Assembly (NCBI GenBank): GCA_964504135.1
Contig: CAZDCW010000017.1
Span: 1-28,093, forward strand
Direction of reading: 5' to 3'
DNA: 28,093 nucleotides
Origin: JACPTG01 sp964504135
GTDB lineage: Archaea > Nanobdellota > Nanobdellia > Woesearchaeales > UBA10216
Of the stretch, positions 1-5,824 are shown piece after piece. A program made the translations under genes and the position numbers. Positions within the stretch are counted from its first letter, which is position 1. The number at the start of each line of letters is the position of its first letter. The notes under the pieces are model-generated. The model was not told the DNA's origin and searched no databases. It saw nothing but the letters and a program-made list of their open reading frames with translations.

Positions 1-28
1 CTGATTGAAAACCCGTTTTTGCTTTAAC
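1..28 (-). pseudogene. Gene fragment running off the left edge (repeat of a sequence at the right edge)
   Basis: Read on the minus strand, this stretch encodes ...LKQKRVFNQ before leaving the window. The same reading, LGQKRVFNEA, occurs at 28013-28031 near the other edge, with 18 of 19 bases identical (positions 4-22 here). An in-frame TGA lies in the adjacent hairpin at about 36-38, so no start codon is visible. It is either the middle of a decayed gene or part of a dispersed repeat family. Function unknown; too short for a family call. Confidence 0.3.
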
Positions 29-29
29 G

Positions 30-121
30 TATATCAAAGGAAACTAATATTCGGACGTTTAATTTTTCCTTTGATATTCTGTAACGGACTACTATTATTC
101 CGAAAATTATTGTCCGTTACT
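30..121. repeat. Structured repeat, copy 1 (double hairpin with complementary loops)
   Basis: Two hairpins stand side by side. Hairpin A has a 13-bp stem (31-43 with 65-77). Hairpin B has a 9-bp stem (81-89 with 112-120). The A loop contains TTCGGA (50-55) and the B loop contains TCCGAA (99-104), which can pair as a kissing interaction. A near-identical copy lies inverted at 26422-26514. The stems are fully conserved between copies; differences fall in the loops, mostly in the B loop. It could be a MITE-like dispersed repeat, a regulatory RNA or a recombination site. Confidence 0.8.
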
Positions 122-254
122 ATAAATTAACAAATATCAGGCTAACTCTTAATGCACTGCCCAAGGTCAACGAAAAACGCAGAGTCAGCCTGCAAAGAAA
201 AAATACAGTAACTTCAACAATGGAGGCAGGGTTTCCAATGCAGCATCCCAAAAG

Positions 255-268
255 GTTTTTAAGCCTGC
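255..268 (+). promoter_or_regulatory. Probable TATA element for tRNA-Leu
   Basis: The sequence GTTTTTAAGCC lies about 30-40 bases upstream of the first base of tRNA-Leu. This is the usual archaeal TATA position for a short tRNA leader. No other candidate stands closer. Inferred from position and composition only. Confidence 0.45.
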
Positions 269-298
269 CAAAACCAATTGCCCCTGCCAGGCGCGTTT

Positions 299-384
299 GC
301 GGGGGTAGCAAAGCCTGGCCAACTGCGCTGGACTTAAGATCCAGTCCCTTAGTGGGTTCAAGGGTTCAAATCCCTTCCCCCGCA
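299..384 (+). tRNA. tRNA-Leu (anticodon UAA)
   Basis: The cloverleaf is complete. The 7-bp acceptor GCGGGGG pairs with CCCCCGC. The anticodon stem CTGGA/TCCAG closes the loop CTTAAGA, giving anticodon TAA. A long variable arm typical of leucine tRNAs follows, then the T arm AAGGG-TTCAAAT-CCCTT. Position 384 is the discriminator A; CCA is not encoded. The first 21 bases are repeated exactly at 1807-1827, suggesting that this tRNA was used in an integration or rearrangement. Confidence 0.95.
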
Positions 385-394
385 CTTATCGCAT

Positions 395-703
395 TTACGA
401 GAGCAGAAGCTTCAGGCCGCTTGAATACTCCTCCATTGTCTCTTCGGACCTTATCCCTGCATTGGCAAAAAGCCGCATTGCCTCTGGAACAGTTATGGAA
501 AGCATAGCCGCCGCCCTGTCAACAGATATTCTGCCTTCACGGTAGAGCTCTATCGCCCTGTTCTCCAGAAGCTTACGCCTTCCATGCTGAATTAATTCTT
601 TCAATGCCGATGTTTTGTCCAGCCCCTCCTCCCTGGCCGTATCCTCAATCATCCTTGTGAACCTGGGCTCCAGCCTCGCCCCCACGAATTTTGACCCTGT
701 CAT
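395..703 (-). CDS. UPF0175-family antitoxin (partner of the split PIN toxin)
   Basis: This 102-aa protein should neutralise and autorepress a PIN-type toxin. The N-terminal part resembles a ribbon-helix-helix-like DNA-binding segment (about residues 1-45). The C-terminal half contains the UPF0175-type segment ELYREGRISVDRAAAML (about 53-69), in which a helix-turn-helix-like element is expected. The start ATG overlaps the toxin stop as ATGA (703-700), the same toxin-first arrangement as the intact pair at 12926-13707. It resembles the second antitoxin in length and layout. Because the toxin is disrupted, this is probably an orphan antitoxin. Family recognition is good; function is inferred. 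Confidence 0.8.
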   Translation of the reverse strand: MTGSKFVGARLEPRFTRMIEDTAREEGLDKTSALKELIQHGRRKLLENRAIELYREGRISVDRAAAMLSITVPEAMRLFANAGIRSEETMEEYSSGLKLLLS

Positions 704-814
704 TTTTTTCGCACCTCCTCAAGCAGCATTTCAATAAGCACTTCATTGAACCAGCCTTCCCTTTTCAGCAGCCTTAGCGCCTGGACGGTCTTTTCAGTGG
801 TAATTTCCCCCTTT
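700..814 (-). pseudogene. C-terminal fragment of PIN toxin (DUF3368-like), split by the IS
   Basis: The minus-strand frame reads KKGEITTEKTVQALRLLKRE and continues GWFNEVLIEMLLEEVRKK before the TGA that overlaps the antitoxin start. This is the tail of a DUF3368-type PIN toxin; compare the intact toxin tail at 13219-13707 (YRRKKITRDKFKSSVLALRK). Joining it to the fragment ending near 1472 restores an uninterrupted frame reading MALF-KKGEITT across the IS. The family call rests on this reconstruction and on the neighbouring UPF0175 antitoxin. Confidence 0.75.
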
Positions 815-822
815 TTAAACAA

Positions 823-843
823 CCGCCGGTCAGAGACCGACGG
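823..843. repeat. Subterminal hairpin at the right end of the IS
   Basis: CCGCCGGTC (823-831), a 3-nt loop AGA, then GACCGACGG (835-843): 9 bp with one mismatch. It lies 8 bases inside the deduced right end. Such hairpins are the TnpA recognition structures of the IS200/IS605 family. Confidence 0.7.
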
Positions 844-887
844 AATTTAGCTACGCTGCAAAGGCTGTGAGACTTGTTTGCCTTCGG

Positions 888-1313
888 TCATGCAAGGGGC
901 TTCGAAGGCCGTATTTTTGCCCCTGACCTGATTGTGTCCTCGATATTTTTTGGGCTTCCGATGTAGTATGCAGGGTTCCACAGGCCTGAATCCCAAAACA
1001 AGGACTTCTTGAGCTCCGGGAAATACTCGAAAAACCTTTTGGCACTTGGACCTCTCAAAAGCTTAGCCACCTCAGGCCTCTTATAATTCCCTATATCCGC
1101 CATGAAATGCACGTGATTCGAATCAAAACCAACCTCTCCAACCGGAATGTCGTATTCAAACGCTGCTTCCAAAAGCAGTGTTCGCATCGCTTCACGATGC
1201 AGTTCGTCGTCAAAAATGTTGTGGCAATACTTAACCTTGAACATGCAATGCATCCAAGCCTCACCAACCGCAGAGCTAAACCTAACCGGATGTAGTTTTC
1301 GCATTTTTCTCAA
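888..1313 (-). CDS. tnpA: IS200/IS605-family transposase TnpA (Y1 HUH)
   Basis: This 141-aa protein is a single-strand DNA transposase. The metal-binding HUH motif is HVH at residues 67-69 (DSNHVHFM). The catalytic tyrosine should be Y116 or Y117 in NPAYYIGSP. The length is close to the usual 130-150 aa, though the C-terminal end after DTIRS looks atypical and may have decayed or frameshifted. A TATA-like element reading GCATATAAAAC on the minus strand (1326-1336) lies upstream. It sits closer to M1 than usual, so a leaderless start at M4 (1304) is also possible. No TnpB is present. Function is secure; current activity is uncertain. Confidence 0.88.
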   Translation of the reverse strand: MRKMRKLHPVRFSSAVGEAWMHCMFKVKYCHNIFDDELHREAMRTLLLEAAFEYDIPVGEVGFDSNHVHFMADIGNYKRPEVAKLLRGPSAKRFFEYFPELKKSLFWDSGLWNPAYYIGSPKNIEDTIRSGAKIRPSKPLA

Positions 1314-1440
1314 ACCTCACAGAAAGTTTTATATGCTTCGCGCGCACAGCTACCGCTACACGAAACTATGGTGGGCAGTGCTCATTCAGGAGCCTGCCTT
1401 TATTTTTTCACACTCCAGACAAGAAAAAGCTTGTGATTCA

Positions 1441-1463
1441 TCCACTGGTTAAAAACCAGTGGA
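1441..1463. repeat. Subterminal hairpin at the left end of the IS
   Basis: TCCACTGGTT, loop AAA, AACCAGTGGA: a perfect 10-bp stem. It lies 8 bases inside the deduced left end, mirroring the right-end hairpin in spacing and loop size. Confidence 0.75.
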
Positions 1464-1471
1464 ATTACGTA

Positions 1472-1806
1472 TTAAAGAGAGCCATGACAATTTCCGGGCT
1501 GCCAACCAGGTTTATGCAATTAACAAACGCCGCTTTCCTTCCCTGCCTGTTGTCTGTTGCAATAACATCGTAGCCATTGGTCATCGCCAGCGCCAGTGAC
1601 TCCGCCTCGCCAGCCCCCATTCCAAAGTCATTAACCAGGCGCGCCACAAGCGTTCTGTTTTTAGCCTCAGCAACGGGCAGCAGCTTGTCTTCCACCAGCC
1701 TTTCTGCAAGCAGGGCGTCAGGAAATTTTTTTCCTTTTCCCCGCATTACCTCCCTGAATACTTCGGCAGGGAGTGTTATCGAATAAACATAAGCTTTTCG
1801 GTTATT
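1472..1806 (-). pseudogene. N-terminally truncated PIN toxin (DUF3368-like), 5' part
   Basis: The frame reads ITLPAEVFREVMRGKGKKF upstream of the first ATG (1746) and continues through GAGEAESLALAMTNGYD and VIATDNRQGRK. These match the middle and C-terminal PIN regions, with an acidic GEAE site and an ATD site. The usual N-terminus with the first catalytic Asp (compare LLVKDAMVLIHLAK in the intact paralogue) is missing. The open frame meets the duplicated tRNA-Leu piece at 1807 and soon an in-frame stop, with no ATG. At the other end the IS adds AAT ACG TAA after MALF. The gene is thus broken twice and is surely inactive. Confidence 0.75.
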
Positions 1807-1827
1807 GCGGGGGTAGCAAAGCCTGGC
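1807..1827 (+). repeat. Duplicate of the first 21 bases of tRNA-Leu
   Basis: The 21 bases at 299-319 recur exactly here (23 bases counting two upstream Ts). The copy stops in the D arm, so it cannot be a tRNA gene. The truncated PIN toxin begins at its edge, which makes it a likely recombination or integration junction. Confidence 0.85.
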
Positions 1828-1860
1828 TTAAGTGCAAAGAGAAAGATTTGTATAACTGTG

Positions 1861-1881
1861 ATTAGTAGGAGATTTACTAAT
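1861..1881. promoter_or_regulatory. Small palindrome before a decayed gene (possible operator)
   Basis: ATTAGTA (1861-1867) and TACTAAT (1875-1881) form a 7-bp inverted repeat with a 7-nt spacer. It lies just downstream of a TATA-like GTATAAC (about 1850-1856) and just upstream of the short ORF at 1890. It could be an operator or a chance AT-rich palindrome. Confidence 0.3.
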
Positions 1882-1889
1882 TAGTGTTA

Positions 1890-2097
1890 AAATGGAAGGG
1901 CTTTCAAAAAAAGAAGTTGAAATTGTATCCTGGCTCGAGTTTTACCAGAAATACTTCTAAAAGAGGACACAAAAGAATGGCTGAAAGCAAGAACCCAACC
2001 ATATACGAACTAAAGGATATAGCGGCAACAAGAAAATTCGACGAGATTTTCCTGATAAAAGACCATTATTAGGCAAAAATTTTATAGTGCAGCAAAT
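1890..2097 (+). pseudogene. Decayed small gene, possibly a winged-helix antitoxin-like remnant
   Basis: From ATG 1890 the frame reads MEGLSKKEVEIVSWLEFYQK and ends at TAA shortly after. A second frame continues with KEDTKEWLKARTQPYTN, and a third with ATRKFDEIFLIKDHY before TAG at about 2070. Together they look like one small protein broken by two frameshifts. The opening LSKKEVEIVSWLEF recalls the N-terminal winged helix of AbiEi-type antitoxins, but this is from memory and weak. No partner toxin is adjacent. It may instead be unrelated short ORFs. Confidence 0.35.
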
Positions 2098-2107
2098 CCC
2101 CGCCGCC

Positions 2108-2626
2108 ATGGTCAGAATAAGGACCGGCAGGGCGGTCATCAGGTATCCGGTAGGCGACTATAATTCTGTAATTCTGGTTAGGGAGGCGGTTACAGTACGC
2201 TGGGGGCTGCCTGGCGGAACATATGACCACAGAAGGGATAAGTCCACCGCAGACACTGTGCTTAGGGAGGTAATGGAAGAGCTGGGAGGCCGCCTGCAGG
2301 TGGGAGCTGCACAATATTTGGGCGTGCACCATGGCAACACGCGAGACCACGACATCTATCTGGTGCAGGTTACCGGCAGGATTGAGCTTGGACACGAAAT
2401 TAGCGGATTGGCATTCTTCAACTCAGGCAGGCACAACAGATTGCCCACCGAAAGTCTTGAGGACCATGTCCGGTTCCTGCGCAATTTGTACAGCAGCGGA
2501 AGGCTGCCCGGCGAATGGCAACCCGGAACAAGTTATCCTGACATCCCTAGGCAGCTTATGGACGATTGGCAGAGGCAGGTCAGGAGCTGGCGGCAGCAGG
2601 AAAGGTTTAAAAGCCGAAGACGCTAA
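2108..2626 (+). CDS. Nudix-family hydrolase with a degenerate Nudix box
   Basis: The 172-aa protein has the second half of a Nudix box, REVMEELG (residues 53-60), after GLPGG (33-37). The spacing between them is about two residues longer than the consensus GX5EX7REUXEEXGU, and the first conserved Glu is absent. Beta strands before the box (VIRYPVGDYNSVILV) fit the family fold. Nudix enzymes hydrolyse nucleoside diphosphates linked to other groups; the substrate cannot be told. I chose ATG 2108 over the in-frame GTG 2087 because TTTATA at 2081-2086 lies 25 bases upstream, as in neighbouring leaderless genes. The basic tail (ERFKSRRR) is unusual. Confidence 0.75.
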   Translation: MVRIRTGRAVIRYPVGDYNSVILVREAVTVRWGLPGGTYDHRRDKSTADTVLREVMEELGGRLQVGAAQYLGVHHGNTRDHDIYLVQVTGRIELGHEISGLAFFNSGRHNRLPTESLEDHVRFLRNLYSSGRLPGEWQPGTSYPDIPRQLMDDWQRQVRSWRQQERFKSRRR

Positions 2627-2635
2627 TGGGTTTCC

Positions 2636-2830
2636 ATGGCAAGGCGCCTTTACAGAAGCAGGGCAAACCGGGTACTGGCAGGCGTCTGCGGCGGATTAGG
2701 AGACTACATGGACGTGGACCCTACAGTGATAAGGCTGGTCTGGGTACTGTTGACTCTTCTAAGCCTTGGGTTCGGCATTATAGCCTACCTGCTGGCCTGG
2801 ATAATAATCCCTGAAAGGCCGCGGATATAA
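2636..2830 (+). CDS. PspC-domain small membrane protein
   Basis: This 64-aa protein matches the PspC domain along its whole length: RLYRSRANRVLAGVCGGLGD, then YMDVDPTVIRLVWVLL, then a hydrophobic segment (about residues 35-58) ending IIIPE. It is a stress-response-type membrane protein, probably with a single or re-entrant transmembrane helix. A TATA-like TTTAAAAG at 2606-2613, inside the end of the Nudix gene, gives a leaderless start at ATG 2636. The family is clear, the role in archaea is not. Confidence 0.88.
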   Translation: MARRLYRSRANRVLAGVCGGLGDYMDVDPTVIRLVWVLLTLLSLGFGIIAYLLAWIIIPERPRI

Positions 2831-2840
2831 TTTAAATACC
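2829..2840 (+). promoter_or_regulatory. TATA element for tRNA-Thr
   Basis: AATTTAAATACC lies about 26-35 bases upstream of the tRNA 5' end at 2864, the typical archaeal tRNA promoter distance. It follows directly on the pspC stop codon. Confidence 0.6.
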
Positions 2841-2863
2841 ACTTCAAATTCTGGAATATTCAC

Positions 2864-2936
2864 GCCTCTGTAGCATAGTTAGTGGTGCGCGGCCTTGGTA
2901 AGGCCGAGGTCCGGGGTGCAACTCCCCGCAGAGGCT
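2864..2936 (+). tRNA. tRNA-Thr (anticodon GGU)
   Basis: The acceptor GCCTCTG pairs with CAGAGGC, and position 2936 is the discriminator T. The anticodon stem CGGCC/GGCCG closes the loop TTGGTAA, giving anticodon GGT. The T arm is CGGGG-TGCAACT-CCCCG. A truncated GNAT gene begins 35 bases downstream. Confidence 0.94.
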
Positions 2937-2970
2937 TTGAGCTTCTCGTACGAAAATGGGGTAAAATTTA

Positions 2971-3267
2971 TAGGACATACATTACAAATCCCTGCCAGCA
3001 CTAAAAATAGGCAGACTCTGCGTACATGACGACTTCTTAAGAAGAGGAGTGGGCGCACTGATGGTGGCGTCGGCTATCCAGATAGCCAATGAAATAAACC
3101 AGACAAAAGCAGGATGCAGATTCGTAACTCTGGATGCAAAAAGAAACCCTGACAAAAGCAAAGACTCAATCCACTTCTACAAAAGGCTAAATTTCAAAAC
3201 CCTGAAAGAAAGGAAGAAAGGAACAACACCAATGTATCTTGATATAACCAGTCCTAACGATAATTGA
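2971..3267 (+). pseudogene. GNAT acetyltransferase, N-terminally truncated
   Basis: The open frame begins after a TAG at 2968-2970 and reads YKSLPALKIGRLCVHDDFLR followed by RGVGALMVASAIQIAN. RRGVG is the acetyl-CoA-binding loop (motif A, R/Q-x-x-G-x-G/A), and the C-terminal DSIHFYKRLNFKTL fits motif B. About 98 codons remain of a domain usually near 150, so the N-terminal strands and helices are missing. The only in-frame start is GTG 3049, inside the binding loop, which could not give a working enzyme. The break falls just behind tRNA-Thr, a common site for integration scars. Confidence 0.7.
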
Positions 3268-3391
3268 ACTTAATCTTCAAAGCCTGCTTAATCATCCTGA
3301 CCCTGACTGGAGAAGGGTCTTCCTGCTCCTTAATCATATCCCGAACAAACTCAACTGCATCCTTGCCTTCATCCCTTTGATTTAGGCAGCA
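3255..3391 (-). pseudogene. Possible remnant of a small gene, no start codon
   Basis: The minus-strand frame reads DEGKDAVEFVRDMIKEQEDP, then SPVRVRMIKQALKIKFNYR, ending in TAG. The composition is coding-like. Upstream the frame closes at a TAA with no ATG, GTG or TTG between. It overlaps the end of the GNAT remnant tail to tail. I do not recognise the family. It may be the tail of a truncated gene. Confidence 0.3.
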
Positions 3392-3539
3392 AATATGCTG
3401 ATTTAATAATTACTTGTATGGTGCGGCCTATAGGTTATTCACAGCCAGGGGGATTCCAATTGTGTCCTTCCTATGGCAAATTCTCGCCCGACATTTTTTT
3501 ACCGAAATGTTTAAAAGCGGCATGCTGCCAGGGTGGAAC

Positions 3540-4604
3540 ATGCCCAAATCCGCACTAAGCCGCGTTGACGAGCTCTTGGAGAAGAAGCCAAAGCTGGACT
3601 TGAGGGACAAGAAGATACTCGCAATGCTTTCTGAAGACTCCAGGATGCCGCTGACAGCCATAGCCCGGAAGGTCAGGATGTCAAGGGATACAGTTGACTA
3701 CAGGATTAAGAGGCTTGCAAGCAGCGGGATAATACTCGGGTTTGCGCCCCAGATAAACCTTGGCTTCTTCGGATACAGCACATACCACATCTTCATGGTC
3801 ATAGACACGCTGAACGAGGCCAGGAAAAACGCGCTGATAAGCGCCCTCTCAGGCCATCCAAACACAAGGAGCGTCATGGAATACCATGACACATGGGACC
3901 TTGAGTGGGTGCTGGTCGCCCGCAGCCTGAAGGAGTTTGACACTATCCTTATAGAGATTACAAAAGACTTCAAGGACGTGATAAACCGGAAGGACAAGCT
4001 CGCGATAATAAAGGGCCTCAAGTCAATACAGCTTCCCGGAACCCTATACAGGGAAAGCCAGCACAGCTTCAGGAGAACAGCAAAAAGGGAGAAGGTCAAG
4101 GCTGCGGTGGATGAGACAGACATAGAGCTTCTCAGGGCACTGTCGCAAAACAGCAGGCTCTCAACATACGAGATTGCCAAGGTTACCGGAATCTCGCCAG
4201 ATGCAGTTGGCTACCGGATAAAAAAGATGGTGGCAGGAGGCATAATCTATGGGTTTACAATCCTGACAAACCTCAGCGCACTGAACTATCACCTTTATAC
4301 GTTTTGCATAAACGTAAGGACCTTTGACGTGCACAACGAGATGAGGTTCAGGGAATTCATCACGCAGAACCCAAACATCCTCAGGGCAGTCAAGGTGCTC
4401 GGCGACTGGGACCTGCTGATATACATAACCGCGGACAGCCAGGAATCATTCCACCAGACCTTCAAGGAGACTCAGCAGAACCTCAGGGAAGTAATTTCAG
4501 ACTACCAGACCTGGGCAGCCTACAAGGAGCACGTGTACAACAACTTTCCAAAGGCAGTGGCTGAGTCACAGCTTAGGAAATTCCAGAAAACTGAAAAAGT
4601 GTAG
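3540..4604 (+). CDS. Lrp/AsnC-type regulator with two tandem HTH-ligand-binding units
   Basis: This 354-aa protein contains two Lrp/AsnC units, whereas the family norm is one unit of about 150 aa. HTH 1 is near residues 18-68 (LDLRDKKILAMLSEDSRMPL) and HTH 2 near 186-234 (DETDIELLRALSQNSRLSTY). Each is followed by a RAM/AsnC-like beta-alpha-beta region. It probably binds DNA as a dimer or higher oligomer and may sense small molecules. I chose ATG 3540 because TTTAAAAG at 3510-3517 lies about 27 bases upstream; the longer in-frame extension to 3414 includes this promoter and looks non-coding. A second regulator of this type is at 9442-10434. Confidence 0.85.
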   Translation: MPKSALSRVDELLEKKPKLDLRDKKILAMLSEDSRMPLTAIARKVRMSRDTVDYRIKRLASSGIILGFAPQINLGFFGYSTYHIFMVIDTLNEARKNALISALSGHPNTRSVMEYHDTWDLEWVLVARSLKEFDTILIEITKDFKDVINRKDKLAIIKGLKSIQLPGTLYRESQHSFRRTAKREKVKAAVDETDIELLRALSQNSRLSTYEIAKVTGISPDAVGYRIKKMVAGGIIYGFTILTNLSALNYHLYTFCINVRTFDVHNEMRFREFITQNPNILRAVKVLGDWDLLIYITADSQESFHQTFKETQQNLREVISDYQTWAAYKEHVYNNFPKAVAESQLRKFQKTEKV

Positions 4605-4716
4605 GGCTGCCAGGCCATATTTACGGTTTTCTGCTTATCCGACACTTCAATTCTGCGGCAAAACAGAACATCTGCCCAGAAAGCAATAAATAGTGCTTCA
4701 TTACTTATTAGTCATA

Positions 4717-4735
4717 ACAACGGGGTGATTTCATG
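4717..4735 (+). promoter_or_regulatory. Shine-Dalgarno site for the lipoprotein cassette
   Basis: GGGGTGAT lies 6 bases before ATG 4733. The gene is therefore probably translated from a leadered mRNA, unlike many neighbours. AT-rich AATAAATAG (about 4685-4693) could be the upstream TATA element. Confidence 0.6.
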
Positions 4736-5212
4736 TATCAACCAATAAACAGCGCTTATCAGACAATCAGAGGAGCAGGAAGCGCAGCTGCCACGCTGGC
4801 AGTTGTAGGCACACTGGCGGCTTTGGTAGCAGCCTGCGGAGGCAGCAGCGGGCCTGAGCCGAGGAAAATAGAAACGATTGTATGCACATTTGACGGAACT
4901 ACTCCAGTAGGCGTGCTTAGGGGCGCCCAGGCCCTAAGGGGATTTGGTATAGATGCAGGATATGCGGCAAGGGTTAACCCGGATGACGTAATTGGAACTG
5001 AACTAGATGTCTCAAAATGCACCAGAGGCGGGAAGCCAACAGAAGAAGACCCTCAGAAAATTCGGGTAATAGGGTCGGATCAAAAATTGTATGGAATCAA
5101 AACCATGGAACCTGGCAGGAGATACAGATTTGCTGTCAACAGGGGAGAGCATGAAGGCCAGCTTGACCGCAGGCCAGAGCCTGTTGACGAGTCAAAGGAG
5201 TCCAAAAGGTGA
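4733..5212 (+). CDS. Putative secreted lipoprotein, cassette gene 1
   Basis: This 159-aa protein has a hydrophobic N-terminal segment (about residues 17-34) ending in the lipobox-like LVAAC, followed by GGSSGPEP. Cys35 is the likely lipid anchor, so the mature domain should face outward. That domain has two further cysteines (in TIVCTFDG and VSKCTRGG), which may pair. A C-terminal block YRFAVNRGEHEG resembles YAFPVNRGGYQP in the gene at 5337, so the two are probably distant paralogues. It is followed after 2 bases by the small ORF at 5215. Function unknown. Confidence 0.7.
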   Translation: MYQPINSAYQTIRGAGSAAATLAVVGTLAALVAACGGSSGPEPRKIETIVCTFDGTTPVGVLRGAQALRGFGIDAGYAARVNPDDVIGTELDVSKCTRGGKPTEEDPQKIRVIGSDQKLYGIKTMEPGRRYRFAVNRGEHEGQLDRRPEPVDESKESKR

Positions 5213-5214
5213 CT

Positions 5215-5337
5215 ATGATGAACATGGGAATGGATGACTTAACCGGACAGCGGAACAGAGGATTTTATGATGATACTGGCTTGGGGATGGAAGAGCCCGG
5301 CAGGGCGATGAAGAGCCATCAGCCAGCTCAGGCCTAA
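5215..5337 (+). CDS. Small 40-aa protein, cassette gene 2
   Basis: The reading frame ATG 5215 to TAA 5335-5337 encodes 40 aa, starting MMNMGMDDLTGQRNRGF. It begins 2 bases after the preceding stop and its stop overlaps the next start as TAATG, a classic sign of translational coupling. The peptide is acidic and hydrophilic, with no membrane segment or recognised motif. Context suggests a partner or regulator of the two flanking exported proteins. A second Met at 5218 is an equally good start. Confidence 0.55.
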   Translation: MMNMGMDDLTGQRNRGFYDDTGLGMEEPGRAMKSHQPAQA

Positions 5338-5744
5338 TGAAGAGGTTGCGAATAGCAGGAGCAGCAGTGGCTGCAAGCGCCGTAGGAATCTGCCTTGGAG
5401 TCTTTGTACTTGGAGGCCAAAGGCAGGCGCCGCCGGCACAGCCAACAACCCTTGAATGCAGGGTAGAGAAGCTCAGCACAATCAGCGAAACAGGCTGGCA
5501 GGTTCCTTTCACTGGAATAAACAGGGCAGGCCCGGATGTTGGCAGGATCATATATGCAGACTGCTTCAGGGAGGACGGAAAGCAGATGTTTGTGGTTACA
5601 TATGACCCCAACAATAACTGGAAGGCGCCTGAAGGCTTTGATACAATCAAGGAAGGCCAGGTGTATGCATTCCCTGTGAACAGGGGCGGCTACCAGCCAA
5701 ACACAGTTACTGGCAATCCCCGGCTTGTTAAAGAAGCCAGGTAA
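5337..5744 (+). CDS. Putative membrane-anchored exported protein, cassette gene 3
   Basis: This 135-aa protein begins MKRLRIAGAAVAASAVG, a positively charged end followed by a hydrophobic stretch to about residue 26. It is an uncleaved anchor or a signal peptide; there is no obvious lipobox after GICLGVFVLGG. The outer domain has two cysteines (LECRVEK and ADCFRED) and shares the YAFPVNRGG block with cassette gene 1, pointing to duplication. Its start overlaps the stop of the 40-aa gene. Function unknown. Confidence 0.7.
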   Translation: MKRLRIAGAAVAASAVGICLGVFVLGGQRQAPPAQPTTLECRVEKLSTISETGWQVPFTGINRAGPDVGRIIYADCFREDGKQMFVVTYDPNNNWKAPEGFDTIKEGQVYAFPVNRGGYQPNTVTGNPRLVKEAR

Positions 5745-5824
5745 TTGCTCTTTCTTTTTTTGCGGCAAAACAGGCAAAATCGGCTGCGAATTAATTTAAG
5801 CACGCCACCGCTCCTAATGTAAAT

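Larger units (their letters stand above)
815..1471 (-). mobile_element. IS200/IS605-like insertion sequence (about 657 bp)
   Basis: The element carries one Y1-type transposase and no accessory gene. Each end has a perfect or near-perfect hairpin with a 3-nt loop: 1441-1463 (10-bp stem) and 823-843 (9-bp stem with one mismatch). There are no terminal inverted repeats. The pentamer TTTAA (minus strand) stands immediately outside the transposase-upstream end (1476-1472) and at the inner edge of the other end (819-815), as expected for single-strand transposition beside a fixed target. Removing 815-1471 rejoins the PIN toxin frame exactly. Both boundaries are therefore well constrained. Confidence 0.8.

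Noticed and set aside
220..507. 95-codon plus-strand ORF over tRNA-Leu
   Set aside because: It runs straight through the tRNA gene and into the antitoxin on the other strand; composition follows the tRNA and the antisense frame.
1107..1452. Plus-strand ORFs opposite the transposase
   Set aside because: They are antisense shadows of TnpA, which has clear HUH and Tyr motifs on the minus strand.
2331..2699. 122-codon ORF overlapping the Nudix and PspC genes
   Set aside because: It is an out-of-frame shadow spanning the ends of two recognisable genes.
3698..4180. 160-codon minus-strand ORF opposite the Lrp-type gene
   Set aside because: Antisense frame of a clear two-HTH regulator; Ser/Leu-rich shadow composition.
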